Source: Bacteroidota bacterium (GTDB taxonomy: Bacteria; Bacteroidota; Bacteroidia; AKYH767-A; OLB10). From it: a DNA stretch of 38,801 nt. The notes under the pieces were generated by a model, which made no database searches, was not told the origin of the DNA, and worked only from the letters and a program-made list of their open reading frames with translations. Each line of letters opens with the position of its first letter. Within the stretch, counting starts at the first letter, position 1. The position numbers and the translations under genes were made by a program. Location of the stretch: NCBI GenBank assembly GCA_023251535.1, contig JAHEYP010000007.1:1-38801 (forward strand). Direction: 5' to 3'. This document shows, piece after piece, positions 1 to 7,848 of this stretch.

Positions 1-57
1 TCTTCTTTTGAGAAAAGCCATAAATTATTGAACCAACTTAAACAAGCTGTGAAATGA
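1..57 (+). CDS. C-terminal tail of an upstream gene (partial)
   Basis: Frame 1 is open from the first base and ends at TGA 55-57, giving 18 residues (ending LNQLKQAVK). Its stop overlaps the hsdS ATG in an ATGA arrangement, which suggests translational coupling. By position it could be the methylase subunit hsdM or another gene of the restriction operon. The tail is too short to identify, so that is inference from context only. Confidence 0.45.
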   Translation, partial: SSFEKSHKLLNQLKQAVK

Positions 58-1388
58 GTTGGAAGAGGGTAAAACTTAGTGAAGTACTTAAACAGTATAG
101 AATTGAACATATTGTTCAAAACGATAAGATTTACAAACAAGTGTCAATTTTAAATAATGGTAGTGTTGTATTAAGAGGAGAAAAAATCGGAAAAGAAATT
201 GGACGTAAGAGGCAGTTTGTAATTGACATTGTTAAATACCCAAACACCTTAATATTTACTAGACAGCTATTATTACAAGGTTCTATTGGTCTTGCAAATG
301 ATGAAGTCAATCAATGTATAGTTACCGAGAATATGCCGATGTTTTCTGTTGATATATCAAGAGTAACATTCAACTATATAGGGCTTTTTATAAAGTCTGA
401 TATTTTCAAAAGACAAGTGGGTAAAATTGAATTAAGTGGGTCAGCTCAAAAAAGTATTCACGAAAGGACGTTCTTAAATTTAGAAATTCCTTTACCTTCA
501 ATTCAAGAGCAAAATGAAGTAGTCGCAAATTTTTCTAATTCAAATTCTCATATTGATTTACTTTCCTCCGAACTCACCCACCAACTCACCCTAGTAAAAA
601 AACTCCGTCAACAGCTATTACAAGACGCAGTTCAAGGGAAATTGGTAGAGCAAAATAAATCCCGAAAGCTTTCGGGAGAAACAGGAATCGAATTGCTTAA
701 ACAGATAAAAGCAGAAAAAGCAAAACTGATTGCCGAGGGAAAACTGAAAAAAGAAAAACCATTACCACCAATAAAACCCGAAGAAATTCCATTTGAGATA
801 CCTGAAAATTGGGTGTGGTGTAGGCTGGGGGAGATTTGTGAAACTCGGCTTGGTAAAATGCTAGATGGAATAAAGAATAAAGGAGAATTATTTCCATATT
901 TTAGAAATCTAAATGTTCAATGGTACAATTTTGAATTAGACGATGTTTTGCAAATGAAATTTCAGAAGTTTGAACTTGAAGAATATTCAGTAAAAAAGGG
1001 TGATTTACTAATTTGTGAAGGTGGTTATCCAGGTCGTGGAGCAATTTGGGAATCGGAAGATGAATCTTACAAATTTCAAAAAGCATTGCATCGTGTGAGA
1101 TTTTACAATAAAATACCAGCTAAACTTTATTTATATTACTTGGATTGGATATGTTCCAGCGGTATGATTGCCGAATACACAACTGGATCAGGAATACAAC
1201 ATTTAACTGGTATTTCATTAAAAAAAATGCCTATTCCATTGCCGCCCCTAAACGAACAAAACCGCATCGTTGAAAAATTAGATGAACTGATGCAATATTG
1301 CAATGAGTTGGAAGAAAGCATTAAAGAAAGCCAAGAGCAAAATGAAAAATTATTGCAACAGGTTTTGAGGGAGGCGTTGAGGAAATAG
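54..1388 (+). CDS. hsdS: Type I restriction-modification specificity subunit HsdS
   Basis: HsdS selects the DNA target for a type I restriction-modification complex, working with HsdM and HsdR. The 444 residues show the family layout: a first target-recognition domain (about 1-165) ending in the typical PLPSIQEQNEVV stretch, a central coiled-coil spacer (about 170-250, with LRQQLLQDAVQGKLV), a second recognition domain (about 255-400) and a distal helix opening with IPLPPLNEQNRIVEKL. The length is normal for a full two-domain subunit. The ATG overlaps the upstream stop by four bases. A perfect 18-bp palindrome (660-677) lies inside the coding sequence and encodes part of the variable linker just after the central coiled coil. 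HsdR and HsdM are not visible in the window and are presumably upstream. Confidence 0.95.
   Translation: MSWKRVKLSEVLKQYRIEHIVQNDKIYKQVSILNNGSVVLRGEKIGKEIGRKRQFVIDIVKYPNTLIFTRQLLLQGSIGLANDEVNQCIVTENMPMFSVDISRVTFNYIGLFIKSDIFKRQVGKIELSGSAQKSIHERTFLNLEIPLPSIQEQNEVVANFSNSNSHIDLLSSELTHQLTLVKKLRQQLLQDAVQGKLVEQNKSRKLSGETGIELLKQIKAEKAKLIAEGKLKKEKPLPPIKPEEIPFEIPENWVWCRLGEICETRLGKMLDGIKNKGELFPYFRNLNVQWYNFELDDVLQMKFQKFELEEYSVKKGDLLICEGGYPGRGAIWESEDESYKFQKALHRVRFYNKIPAKLYLYYLDWICSSGMIAEYTTGSGIQHLTGISLKKMPIPLPPLNEQNRIVEKLDELMQYCNELEESIKESQEQNEKLLQQVLREALRK
660..677. repeat. Perfect 18-bp palindrome inside hsdS
   Basis: TCCCGAAAGCTTTCGGGA reads the same on both strands. It is in frame and encodes the S-R-K-L-S-G stretch (residues about 203-208) of the linker between the central coiled coil and the second recognition domain. 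It looks like a small palindromic element that inserted without breaking the frame. That origin is inference. Confidence 0.6.
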
Positions 1389-1929
1389 TTCAATTAGCTA
1401 TAGCAAGGATTATTAGTATAAGTTGTTTTAACAATAAGTCGGATAAAATTGGATTATAGCGAGGCATGGAAATTTACATTTCTGGCTACATAGATGAGAT
1501 TTCTACCGAAAAGCAATTTTCTATCGAGAAGCTTTCTATAGTGTTTTTCCAGCCCATGATGCCGGGACGCTAACCCCATGGAAATATATCCAGGCAGCCC
1601 CAATACGTCCCTTACAGCTTTCTTTTTGAATTCAAAGCTAATTCCGCCATTTTCTTATTAAAGCCAACTTAATGCCTTCTTTTGTGCCTCTAATGACATT
1701 TTTATATTAGTTATTAACACCGCCAATAATTGTTTTTGTTTTTTTGAAATATGGGGGCAAGTAGCTATGTTTGTGTAGTTGACAATTGCTTCAATTCTAC
1801 AAGCAGATGCAGGGGAGATAATTTTGAAGTATCTATAAGTAAGTTAGCGGCCTCCTTAGATCGACAATAAATAATAATTGACAATATTACTAGAAAAATA
1901 GTTGTTTTGACAATAAAATTAGTAACAAA
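1389..1929. other. 541-base gap with no clear gene; possible decayed reading frame
   Basis: No complete gene is seen. Positions 1500-1541 hold imperfect direct repeats of about 16 bases (TTTCTAtCGAgAAGC type). On the minus strand, 1699 down to 1454 reads as one frame with two adjacent stops, TAA TAA, after 13 codons and then about 66 open codons. This may be a decayed gene fragment or chance. TTGACAA occurs several times between 1779 and 1942. The gap separates hsdS from the following small genes. Confidence 0.35.
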
Positions 1930-2309
1930 TTGATTTTGACAAAAGTTTTAGAACAAGTTGGTAAAATCCAAATTAAGAGTATAACAGACTCTTTATTCAA
2001 GTATGGGATTTACATATTTGCGTTAGCAACTATATCTGGAGTTTTCAAAACGGATACTTGGATAACTATATTGTTATTTTCAGTTGGGGGTCTTTTTGAA
2101 TTTATTGGATTAGGCTTCTATATTTATTTTGCTAAAAAAATCCAGATTACTTACGTTCGGAAAGTTTTCAGCTAAAGAAACAATCAATCGAAATGTTGGG
2201 AGACAAAGACAATATTCATAATCCTCATGTGAAAAATGTAGTGTTTATCGCAAGCCCATACTCTAAAGAAATTAATGAAAAGAAAGATCAACTGAAATTT
2301 GGAGAATAA
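1930..2309 (+). pseudogene. Two-TM membrane protein gene broken by a frameshift in an A7 run
   Basis: The first part (81 residues to TAA 2173-2175) has two hydrophobic segments (about residues 25-42 and 47-68) and ends soon after the second. Adding one A to the seven-A run at 2134-2140 joins it to an open frame that runs FAKKNPDYLRSESFQLKKQ and on to GDKDN, ending at TAA 2307-2309. That stop overlaps the next gene's ATG (TAATG). The joined product would be about 126 residues: two membrane helices and a polar cytoplasmic tail. There is no in-frame ATG after the upstream stop at 1891, so the start is TTG 1930 or TTG 1936. The cause could be a mutation, a homopolymer sequencing error or slippage. 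The function is unknown. Confidence 0.6.
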
Positions 2310-2608
2310 TGTTTAAAAAAGCATACATATTAAATTTTGACAAGGGCGGCTTGCTTGATAATTTCGACTACAAAAGTTTTCATGAAATTTTGACTAATGC
2401 AAAAGGAGTATTTGATTGGTGGCACTATCTAGAAAGTTCATACATAATTATTGTTGATAACCACATAACAGCAAATAACATTAGCGATTTTGTTCGCACA
2501 AGAATGTCGAACAAATATTTTATTGTAGTTGAACTTAACTTAAGTAATCACAACGGTTGGCTTCCTCAAGAAGCTTGGGAATGGATAAATAAATATAAAC
2601 ACCAATAA
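2309..2608 (+). CDS. SinR-family, Cas2/VapD-like small protein
   Basis: This 99-residue protein has the pattern of small proteins annotated as SinR family, which are thought to share the ferredoxin-like fold of Cas2 and VapD. It shows a first strand YILNFDKGG, the motif WWHYLESSYI at about 37-46, a strand YFIVVELN at about 70-77 and the C-terminal motif GWLPQEAWEWI. The WWHYLES and GWLP..AW.W motifs are what I recognise; the family is recalled, not searched. Its ATG overlaps the stop of the frameshifted upstream gene, and the YodC-like gene follows after one base, so the three form one unit. Nuclease activity is not shown by the sequence. A toxin-like or RNA-related role is only a possibility. 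Confidence 0.55.
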   Translation: MFKKAYILNFDKGGLLDNFDYKSFHEILTNAKGVFDWWHYLESSYIIIVDNHITANNISDFVRTRMSNKYFIVVELNLSNHNGWLPQEAWEWINKYKHQ

Positions 2609-2609
2609 A

Positions 2610-2840
2610 ATGGAAGAATTAAAATCAACGGATATAGTTCAATTAAATTCTGGTGGTCCAAAAATGTCAATACTCCGTTTCATTGGCACAGACAATACGA
2701 ATATCAAATTGAAAGTTGCGGACGATGCATTAAAGATCTGTGGGTTTACAGAAGGCGATGTCATATGTCAATGGTTCGATGGTAACAAGCTGACAACTGG
2801 GACATTTAAACGTTGCACTTTAATAGTAATAAATCAATAA
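2610..2840 (+). CDS. YodC-like protein (DUF2158)
   Basis: This 76-residue protein carries the two motifs of the DUF2158/YodC family: an N-terminal DIVQLNSGGPKMSILRF and a C-terminal VICQWFDGNKLTTGTF. Members are small beta-barrel-like proteins of unknown function, usually about 60-80 residues, so this one is full length. The middle (about 28-46) is longer than in the shortest family members. It follows the SinR-like gene by a single base, so the two are almost certainly co-transcribed and possibly translationally coupled. Pairing with the Cas2-like protein raises the idea of a toxin-antitoxin-like or regulatory cassette. That is inference. Confidence 0.75.
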   Translation: MEELKSTDIVQLNSGGPKMSILRFIGTDNTNIKLKVADDALKICGFTEGDVICQWFDGNKLTTGTFKRCTLIVINQ

Positions 2841-2976
2841 AAATTTGCCAGAACCTCTTACAATAGTTAAAAACGCCACCCACATTGGATGATTTTGAAT
2901 TTATATCTTAGTGGTACACGGCGCATAGATTAGCTATATTATGTTGTAGGCAATTTTACCACCAATTACTAAAATT

Positions 2977-4506
2977 ATGATAAACGTTAATTCCGACAAG
3001 GATTTTTTTGAAAAAGTAGATATTTCTAAAGCAAAGACATTTCCTTTTTTTTTAAAGGAATTAAAGTTTGAGCCATTTAGGCATATTCCTAAATTAGAAA
3101 TCAGTTTTAATAATCCAATCTCAATTATATCAGGAACTAATCGTTCAGGAAAATCAACGGTTTTGATGGCATTAGCTTGTAGTCATTATGATTTTCTCAA
3201 AAGAAATCCTAAAAACGGGAAACTTGAACGACATACATGGAGTTCTTTAATGAAAACTACGCCTCATGATATACAAGTTAATGACTGGACATATCACATA
3301 ACCTATAAAACTGGAAAGAAAACCGAAACAAAAAGAGGGCAAAGAAAAAAGGCATCAAAGAAATGGAATGGAATTGGGAAAAAAGAAAGTCAATATACTT
3401 TTAGACAAGTAATTTTTATAGATCTTGATAGAATAGTGCCCGCTAGATTTTATGGTGATAAAATCTATTTATTAACTAAATCAGCAACATTACAAGCAAT
3501 ATCCTCAACTAAAGTAGCTGAAATAGAAAAATATATGTCTTATATTTTGGAAGAAAGATTTACAATTAACAAACTGGCGCAATACCAAGATAAAGAAACT
3601 TTTAAATACAAGAATTCTAATCAATATTCTAGCTATAATGCTGCAACTGGTGAAGAAGTTTTAACTAGGATTATTATTGACATAGTTGAGGCGCCAAAAA
3701 GCTCGTTAATACTTATTGATGAAATAGAAATGGGGCTTCATCCTAAAGTTCAAAGACGTCTTTTGGATGTTATTAGAAATGTAAGTAGAAATGAAGAAAA
3801 GCAATTTATTTTATCTACTCATTCTGGAACAATTTTGGACGCCGTAAATGATAAGTCTAGAATCTTTATAGAAAAAAACTCAAAAGGTGATTTTAAAGCA
3901 ATTCAAAATATAAGCGTATATGCAGCACTAACAAAAATGGATTCAAAATCTTATCCTTTAATGGATGTATATTGTGAAGATTTGGAGGCACAAAAGATAA
4001 TCAAAAAAGCATTAAACGAAATAGAATCTACCAAAGGTATTACGAACTTTTCTGAACTTGTAAATATTATTATTTCAGGCAGTGCTGATAGGACTTTCAC
4101 AAATTTTAATTCCCATAAAAACACATATGAATTTAAAAAAATTCGTTCTGGATTTGCTTGTGTTCTTGATGGAGATATGAAAACTATTAGAGACAGTAAA
4201 GGAAATTTAACTTATCAACCGTCTGATGATTTACATTTTTTATACTCCAACGAATGTCCTGAAAAATTTTTAACTAGAGAATATTTAGTAACTCATCCTA
4301 ATGTATCTATTGAATATTACTTGGAAAATGAAAATCCTCATTATTTATTTAAAGCTATTGTAGAAAATTCAACTTTTAACGATGAAGCCGAAGTTTTTGA
4401 TTATTGTTGGTCGCTAGTATTATCAACGGAGAAAGGTAAATTATATTTTGAATCATTGCAGAAATTTTTAATAGATATGGCAAAGAAATATTCTCCAGAA
4501 TTATAG
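2977..4506 (+). CDS. AAA ATPase with TOPRIM-like C-terminus (OLD-like)
   Basis: The 509 residues begin with an SMC/ABC-type ATPase: Walker A GTNRSGKST at 53-61, a signature-like SSYNAATGEE around 218-227, Walker B LILIDEIEMGLHP with D248-E249, and the switch histidine in STHSG (H282). After about residue 325 comes a region with Glu334 in a strand (VYCEDLEAQ) and a DGD motif at 398-400, the order expected of a TOPRIM metal site. This is the layout of the OLD-family nucleases, many of which act in phage defence. No UvrD-like helicase or other known partner gene lies beside it, so it may act alone. It sits by itself between long spacers, and an inverted repeat follows the stop. Nuclease activity is inferred from the motifs. 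Confidence 0.75.
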   Translation: MINVNSDKDFFEKVDISKAKTFPFFLKELKFEPFRHIPKLEISFNNPISIISGTNRSGKSTVLMALACSHYDFLKRNPKNGKLERHTWSSLMKTTPHDIQVNDWTYHITYKTGKKTETKRGQRKKASKKWNGIGKKESQYTFRQVIFIDLDRIVPARFYGDKIYLLTKSATLQAISSTKVAEIEKYMSYILEERFTINKLAQYQDKETFKYKNSNQYSSYNAATGEEVLTRIIIDIVEAPKSSLILIDEIEMGLHPKVQRRLLDVIRNVSRNEEKQFILSTHSGTILDAVNDKSRIFIEKNSKGDFKAIQNISVYAALTKMDSKSYPLMDVYCEDLEAQKIIKKALNEIESTKGITNFSELVNIIISGSADRTFTNFNSHKNTYEFKKIRSGFACVLDGDMKTIRDSKGNLTYQPSDDLHFLYSNECPEKFLTREYLVTHPNVSIEYYLENENPHYLFKAIVENSTFNDEAEVFDYCWSLVLSTEKGKLYFESLQKFLIDMAKKYSPEL

Positions 4507-4511
4507 AAACT

Positions 4512-4543
4512 ACCAACAATAGGGGTTTTGTGAAATTGTTGGT
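4512..4543 (+). terminator. Hairpin terminator after the OLD-like gene
   Basis: ACCAACAAT (4512-4520) and ATTGTTGGT (4535-4543) form a 9-bp perfect stem with a 14-base loop, five bases after the stop codon, and are followed by a T-rich stretch. A terminator for the OLD-like gene is likely. Confidence 0.6.
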
Positions 4544-4874
4544 TTATGTTTTTATGCGTTCACGAAAAAATTTATCTTTAACAGGTATTAATCTTTTCGC
4601 TGACATCGAAATTATCCCGTAGGTGTATAATGATAACACCACAATAAGATTCTACTGGAAACCCAGTCTCAAAAAATCTCTATTTACACCCAATTTTTGA
4701 CAGCCGCAAACCCTAGTAGCTCTAAAAGATCAATTTTAAAAGATTCCTGATTTATTTATATTTTCCGACTAGTTTATACTATTTTTATATTACGATTGTG
4801 GTTGAATGTTTGGAAATGTGTTGGCATCTAGCCTCGAAAACATTGGGATATTTGCCTTACCAGTAACAAATAGA
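4544..4874. other. 331-base gap without a recognised gene
   Basis: Nothing is recognised here beyond an in-frame ATG at 4806, which could extend the following broken LRAT-like gene by 23 residues. The spacer is AT-rich and has no clear promoter of the Bacteroidota type. Confidence 0.4.
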
Positions 4875-5441
4875 ATGACAATCGAACAATTTATTGAAGC
4901 CTACAATTTAAAGCCAGCTGATGCTATAGTTATAAAATAGGAGAAGTTTGGTATCCTTGATCACTATGTAATCGATCTTGGGAAGGACAACTTTGGAGAA
5001 CATAAGTTTATTGCAAACTACACAAGAGGAATTAAATTCATTGAACATTGGGAACTTATTACTTTTCTTAAATGTTACGTTCCTGTTCGTTTGAACAAAT
5101 TCCTAGGCAACGAATTTCAAAGAAATGCAGCAGTTAAGCGAGTATTACAAAGATTAAATGAGAGAGCTTACTATTTAATTCTAAACAACTGCGAACATTT
5201 TGCAAATTGGGTTCAAAAGAGACTCCCCCAAAGTGAACAAGTAGTAGATGTTGGCAAAACTTTAGTTATTACAGGAGCTGGTATTGGGCTTATTGGGCTA
5301 GCTTCTAAAGACAGTAAAGTTGCTATATTTGGTCTAGTTATTGCGGCAGTTACACTTATTACTATCGGAATAAGTGATCAAAATGAATTACGTAGAACAG
5401 TAATTATGAAAGATGGTTGCTTATCAATTTGTAAAGATTAA
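4875..5441 (+). pseudogene. LRAT/H-rev107-like gene interrupted by an in-frame TAG
   Basis: One frame from ATG 4875 to the stop at 5441 is interrupted only by TAG 4938-4940 (codon 22). Reading across it gives a 188-codon protein of the LRAT/NlpC-P60-like acyltransferase or thiol-protease fold. The likely catalytic His is residue 30 (GILDHYVIDLG), and the nucleophile Cys is residue 106 in the family motif NCEHFANW. Two hydrophobic segments follow near the C-terminus. Translation from the TTG at 5091 would give only the last 116 residues, with the Cys but without the His, so a product made that way should be inactive. It may be a young pseudogene, a suppressed stop or a sequencing error. The substrate is unknown; relatives act on lipids. 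Confidence 0.7.
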
Positions 5442-5459
5442 TCTTTCCTAATATCTTTG
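5428..5459 (+). promoter_or_regulatory. Bacteroidota-type promoter before the RipA-like gene
   Basis: TTTG (5428-5431) and TATCTTTG (5452-5459) are 20 bases apart, matching the Bacteroidota -33/-7 pattern TTTG ... TAnnTTTG. The box lies 78 bases before the next start, and its upstream half overlaps the end of the LRAT-like gene. Confidence 0.55.
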
Positions 5460-5537
5460 TTCTAAGATCTAAATTTGATTGACCCGAAATCGTTACTTCA
5501 TTTGGTTGTTGACAGTTAGCCAGAATACATTTTAATT

Positions 5538-6239
5538 ATGACAAAAAACAAGCCATATAAAAGTATTGACGATTTTGCCGCCGAATTTAAGGGAGTATTG
5601 TCTGACAAACCAGTAACAACACTTGAAAAAATTTTAGAAAGGGCATACGATATTCGTAAATTTGAAATTGAACTTTATTGGAAACGAGCTAGCTACTTTT
5701 GGGGCTTTTTAGTTGCTACTTTTACTGCATACTTTATTGTATCAGATAGCTCTAAATTTGGAGACAGGACCGATTATGAATTTTTAGTAATGTGCTTAGG
5801 TTTCACGTTTTCACTTAGCTGGTACTTAGTAAATAGGGGGAGTAAATATTGGCAATCAAACTGGGAAAAAATAATAGACACCATAGAAGATAAGTTGCAA
5901 ATTCCTTTGTATCGGACGAATCTGCACAATACGAAAGGACCTTGGAAATTATTTGACCGTTATCATTTTTCAGTTTCTCGGATAAATATAATTGTAAGTC
6001 TATACATAGTCTTTATTTGGCTAGGATTAATTGTAAGTTTCTTCCTTCGTGAACAAAATCGTCTGAATATAAATCAACCAATTAATCGCAGCATATTATA
6101 TTTTGCAATATTAACAATGTTGGCAACTTATTATCTTTTAACAAAGGGTAAATCTAACAAGGACAGCACAGAAACTTATGCTTTAGAACAACGCTTTATG
6201 AAGTATATTTTCCCCGAACCAACAGATAAAAGGGAGTAA
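5538..6239 (+). CDS. RipA-like four-TM membrane protein
   Basis: This 233-residue protein has a cytoplasmic start, four hydrophobic helices (about 53-70, 85-101, 147-169 and 186-202) and a polar end. The stretch AYDIRKFEIELYWKRASYFW just before the first helix, and the later GSKYWQSNWE, match what I recall of proteins annotated as RipA-family octameric membrane proteins. The name comes from a Francisella protein needed for growth inside host cells. The biochemical role is unknown. It has its own promoter-like sequence (5428-5459) and stands alone between spacers, as expected for a gene cassette. Confidence 0.5.
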   Translation: MTKNKPYKSIDDFAAEFKGVLSDKPVTTLEKILERAYDIRKFEIELYWKRASYFWGFLVATFTAYFIVSDSSKFGDRTDYEFLVMCLGFTFSLSWYLVNRGSKYWQSNWEKIIDTIEDKLQIPLYRTNLHNTKGPWKLFDRYHFSVSRINIIVSLYIVFIWLGLIVSFFLREQNRLNINQPINRSILYFAILTMLATYYLLTKGKSNKDSTETYALEQRFMKYIFPEPTDKRE

Positions 6240-6392
6240 GATGGAAATGAGAAGTATTTATGAACCGATAGAACTTTGCATTCAAATCAACTCCTTGTAC
6301 GTATGAAATGTGAGAGATTGGATAATGCGTATAGTAACATTTGACCTACTAATAAAAGTAAGTATTGAAAGACATATTTTGATTTTAAATAC

Positions 6393-6418
6393 CCACCAAC
6401 ACAGAGCCTGAACCGTTA
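6393..6418 (+). repeat. Cassette-boundary repeat, copy A
   Basis: The 26 bases starting CCACCAACACAGAGCC and ending CCGTTA align with copy B at 7427-7453 (about 19 of 26 positions alike, one gap). Each copy lies 20-45 bases before the start of an unrelated gene. This suits the right-hand arm of a gene-cassette recombination site. No clear matching left arm was found for this copy. Confidence 0.4.
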
Positions 6419-6440
6419 GTCCCAATTTTAAATAGGTAAT

Positions 6441-7331
6441 ATGATTATAAATTGTTATAGTAGTGATGTATTTATTTCAAGTCCTTCGAATGACAAACTT
6501 TGGGGATTGTTCTCGTATGACACGATATTTACTGTTCTTATCACTTTGTTTGTATTTGCTTCTGGAATACTTATAGACAGACTTATAAAGTTCTGTGATA
6601 GAAAAAAGGAACAAAAGGAATTACGTTACTATTTTAGACATTTCTTAGACATTATAACTGACAAAACCTGCCCTCAGCTAATTGAAATGTACGCTAACGT
6701 TTATAAATCAAACGGGATAAATGAAGGAATACCGACAGCTCCCCCCAAAATTTTAACTGGTAATTTTACTAGAATACGAAAAATTCAAGATAAGGAGTTA
6801 TTTAGCGCATTCAATGACAAAGACTCGTTTTCAAAAATATTAAGCAATATAGATTTCCTTGAATTAATGATTGGAGAAATTGATAGTTTCCATAAGCGAA
6901 TTCGAGGTGAAAGCGATGAAATCAGAAAGACGTTACAGGAAGATGTAAATAAGTACTTCGATACTCTTGCAAAATATGTGGAGCATGTTAGAATAAATAA
7001 TCCTCAATATCAAGGTGTTACCGCCTTCCGAAATTTAGTAAACAATTCTATATTAATGTACCATCAACAACCTGGAATGAAACATAAATTTACGGAAGTT
7101 TATAAAAAAATAATTCGCCCTATCCAAGAACAAGTTGTGCAAACAAATATCTTTAGGATAGACCCTATAGGCTTTGAAATTGCTGAATTAGGGAAAAGTA
7201 TTTCTTTACAATTCAGCTATATAAAACGTATGACTATTGATTTTAGAATAGATTATCGGAAATTTAGCCGTCATGTTAAAGACACGCAGGATTCATTAAT
7301 TATGGTACGAAATAAAATAAACTGGGGCTAA
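6441..7331 (+). CDS. Hypothetical protein with one N-terminal TM helix
   Basis: I do not recognise a family. The 296 residues have a short N-terminus, one strong membrane helix (about 28-48, FTVLITLFVFASGILIDRLI) followed by positive charges, and a long polar, helix-rich cytoplasmic part without cysteine motifs or an ATP-binding site. The topology suggests a membrane-anchored protein facing the cytoplasm. Its stop codon is part of the left arm of the attC-like palindrome at 7325-7457, as seen in tightly trimmed gene cassettes. The copy A repeat lies just before the start. Confidence 0.65.
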   Translation: MIINCYSSDVFISSPSNDKLWGLFSYDTIFTVLITLFVFASGILIDRLIKFCDRKKEQKELRYYFRHFLDIITDKTCPQLIEMYANVYKSNGINEGIPTAPPKILTGNFTRIRKIQDKELFSAFNDKDSFSKILSNIDFLELMIGEIDSFHKRIRGESDEIRKTLQEDVNKYFDTLAKYVEHVRINNPQYQGVTAFRNLVNNSILMYHQQPGMKHKFTEVYKKIIRPIQEQVVQTNIFRIDPIGFEIAELGKSISLQFSYIKRMTIDFRIDYRKFSRHVKDTQDSLIMVRNKINWG

Positions 7332-7457
7332 CATAGGTTTTGTGGTAGTTGGTAGAAAGCACCGATTATAACATTAGAGCAAACAAAAATCGGTGGTGTT
7401 GAATAGAAGTTTTCGGTTTCAAAAGTCCACCAAAGCAAAGCCCTAAATCGTTAATCA
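7325..7457. repeat. attC-like imperfect palindrome (cassette site B)
   Basis: The left arm starts at TAACATAGGTTTTG (7329) and the right arm ends at CCCTAAATCGTTA (7453). Read in reverse complement, the right arm is TAACGATTTAGGGCTTTG, matching the left in order with small gaps. An inner perfect 7-bp pair, CACCGAT (7360-7366) and ATCGGTG (7389-7395), adds a second stem. Long imperfect stems starting TAAC and ending GTTA are typical of integron attC sites, although the core box here deviates from GTTRRRY. No integrase gene is in the window. Confidence 0.45.
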
Positions 7458-7494
7458 TCAAACCCACATAATAACTTTCCAAATATTTTACCCC

Positions 7495-7848
7495 ATGTCC
7501 CAACTCCAACAAATCAAATCACTCTCCAACGAGCTCTCTGAAAATGCTCTCTTTAATTATTCAAAAAGAGGAATTTTAATTTTGATGGAACTAATTAGCT
7601 GGCTAGTAACTTTTTGTTTATTTGGGCTAGGAATTAAACTACTAACATTTATACCGTCTGCAAAAATTGATGATAGTAATACTGTTTATGTTCAAAATAA
7701 GGATCTTGAATCATTATTAAGTATGACAGGATTAGTTTGTTTAGTGCTTTCTTTTTTAGTCTTACTTATTACCTTATTCATTCGCCGTACAAGAAGAAAG
7801 AAAACCCAAGTTTATCAATTAACGCAGCTAATTCGTAATTTGAAATGA
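7495..7848 (+). CDS. Hypothetical two-TM membrane protein
   Basis: The 117 residues hold two hydrophobic helices (about 26-50 and 75-95) joined by a polar loop, and end in a strongly basic tail beginning RRTRRKKTQ, so both ends probably face the cytoplasm. I recognise no family. The gene starts about 40 bases after the attC-like site and overlaps the next small gene by four bases (ATGA), so the two are likely translated together. Confidence 0.6.
   Translation: MSQLQQIKSLSNELSENALFNYSKRGILILMELISWLVTFCLFGLGIKLLTFIPSAKIDDSNTVYVQNKDLESLLSMTGLVCLVLSFLVLLITLFIRRTRRKKTQVYQLTQLIRNLK

Noticed and set aside
697-1393. Minus-strand frames within hsdS
   Set aside because: They are shadows of the hsdS coding sequence without starts or families of their own.
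2134-2140. Programmed -1 ribosomal frameshift
   Set aside because: The A7 run could slip, but no downstream stimulatory hairpin was recognised. A plain indel is simpler, so it is kept as a finding only.
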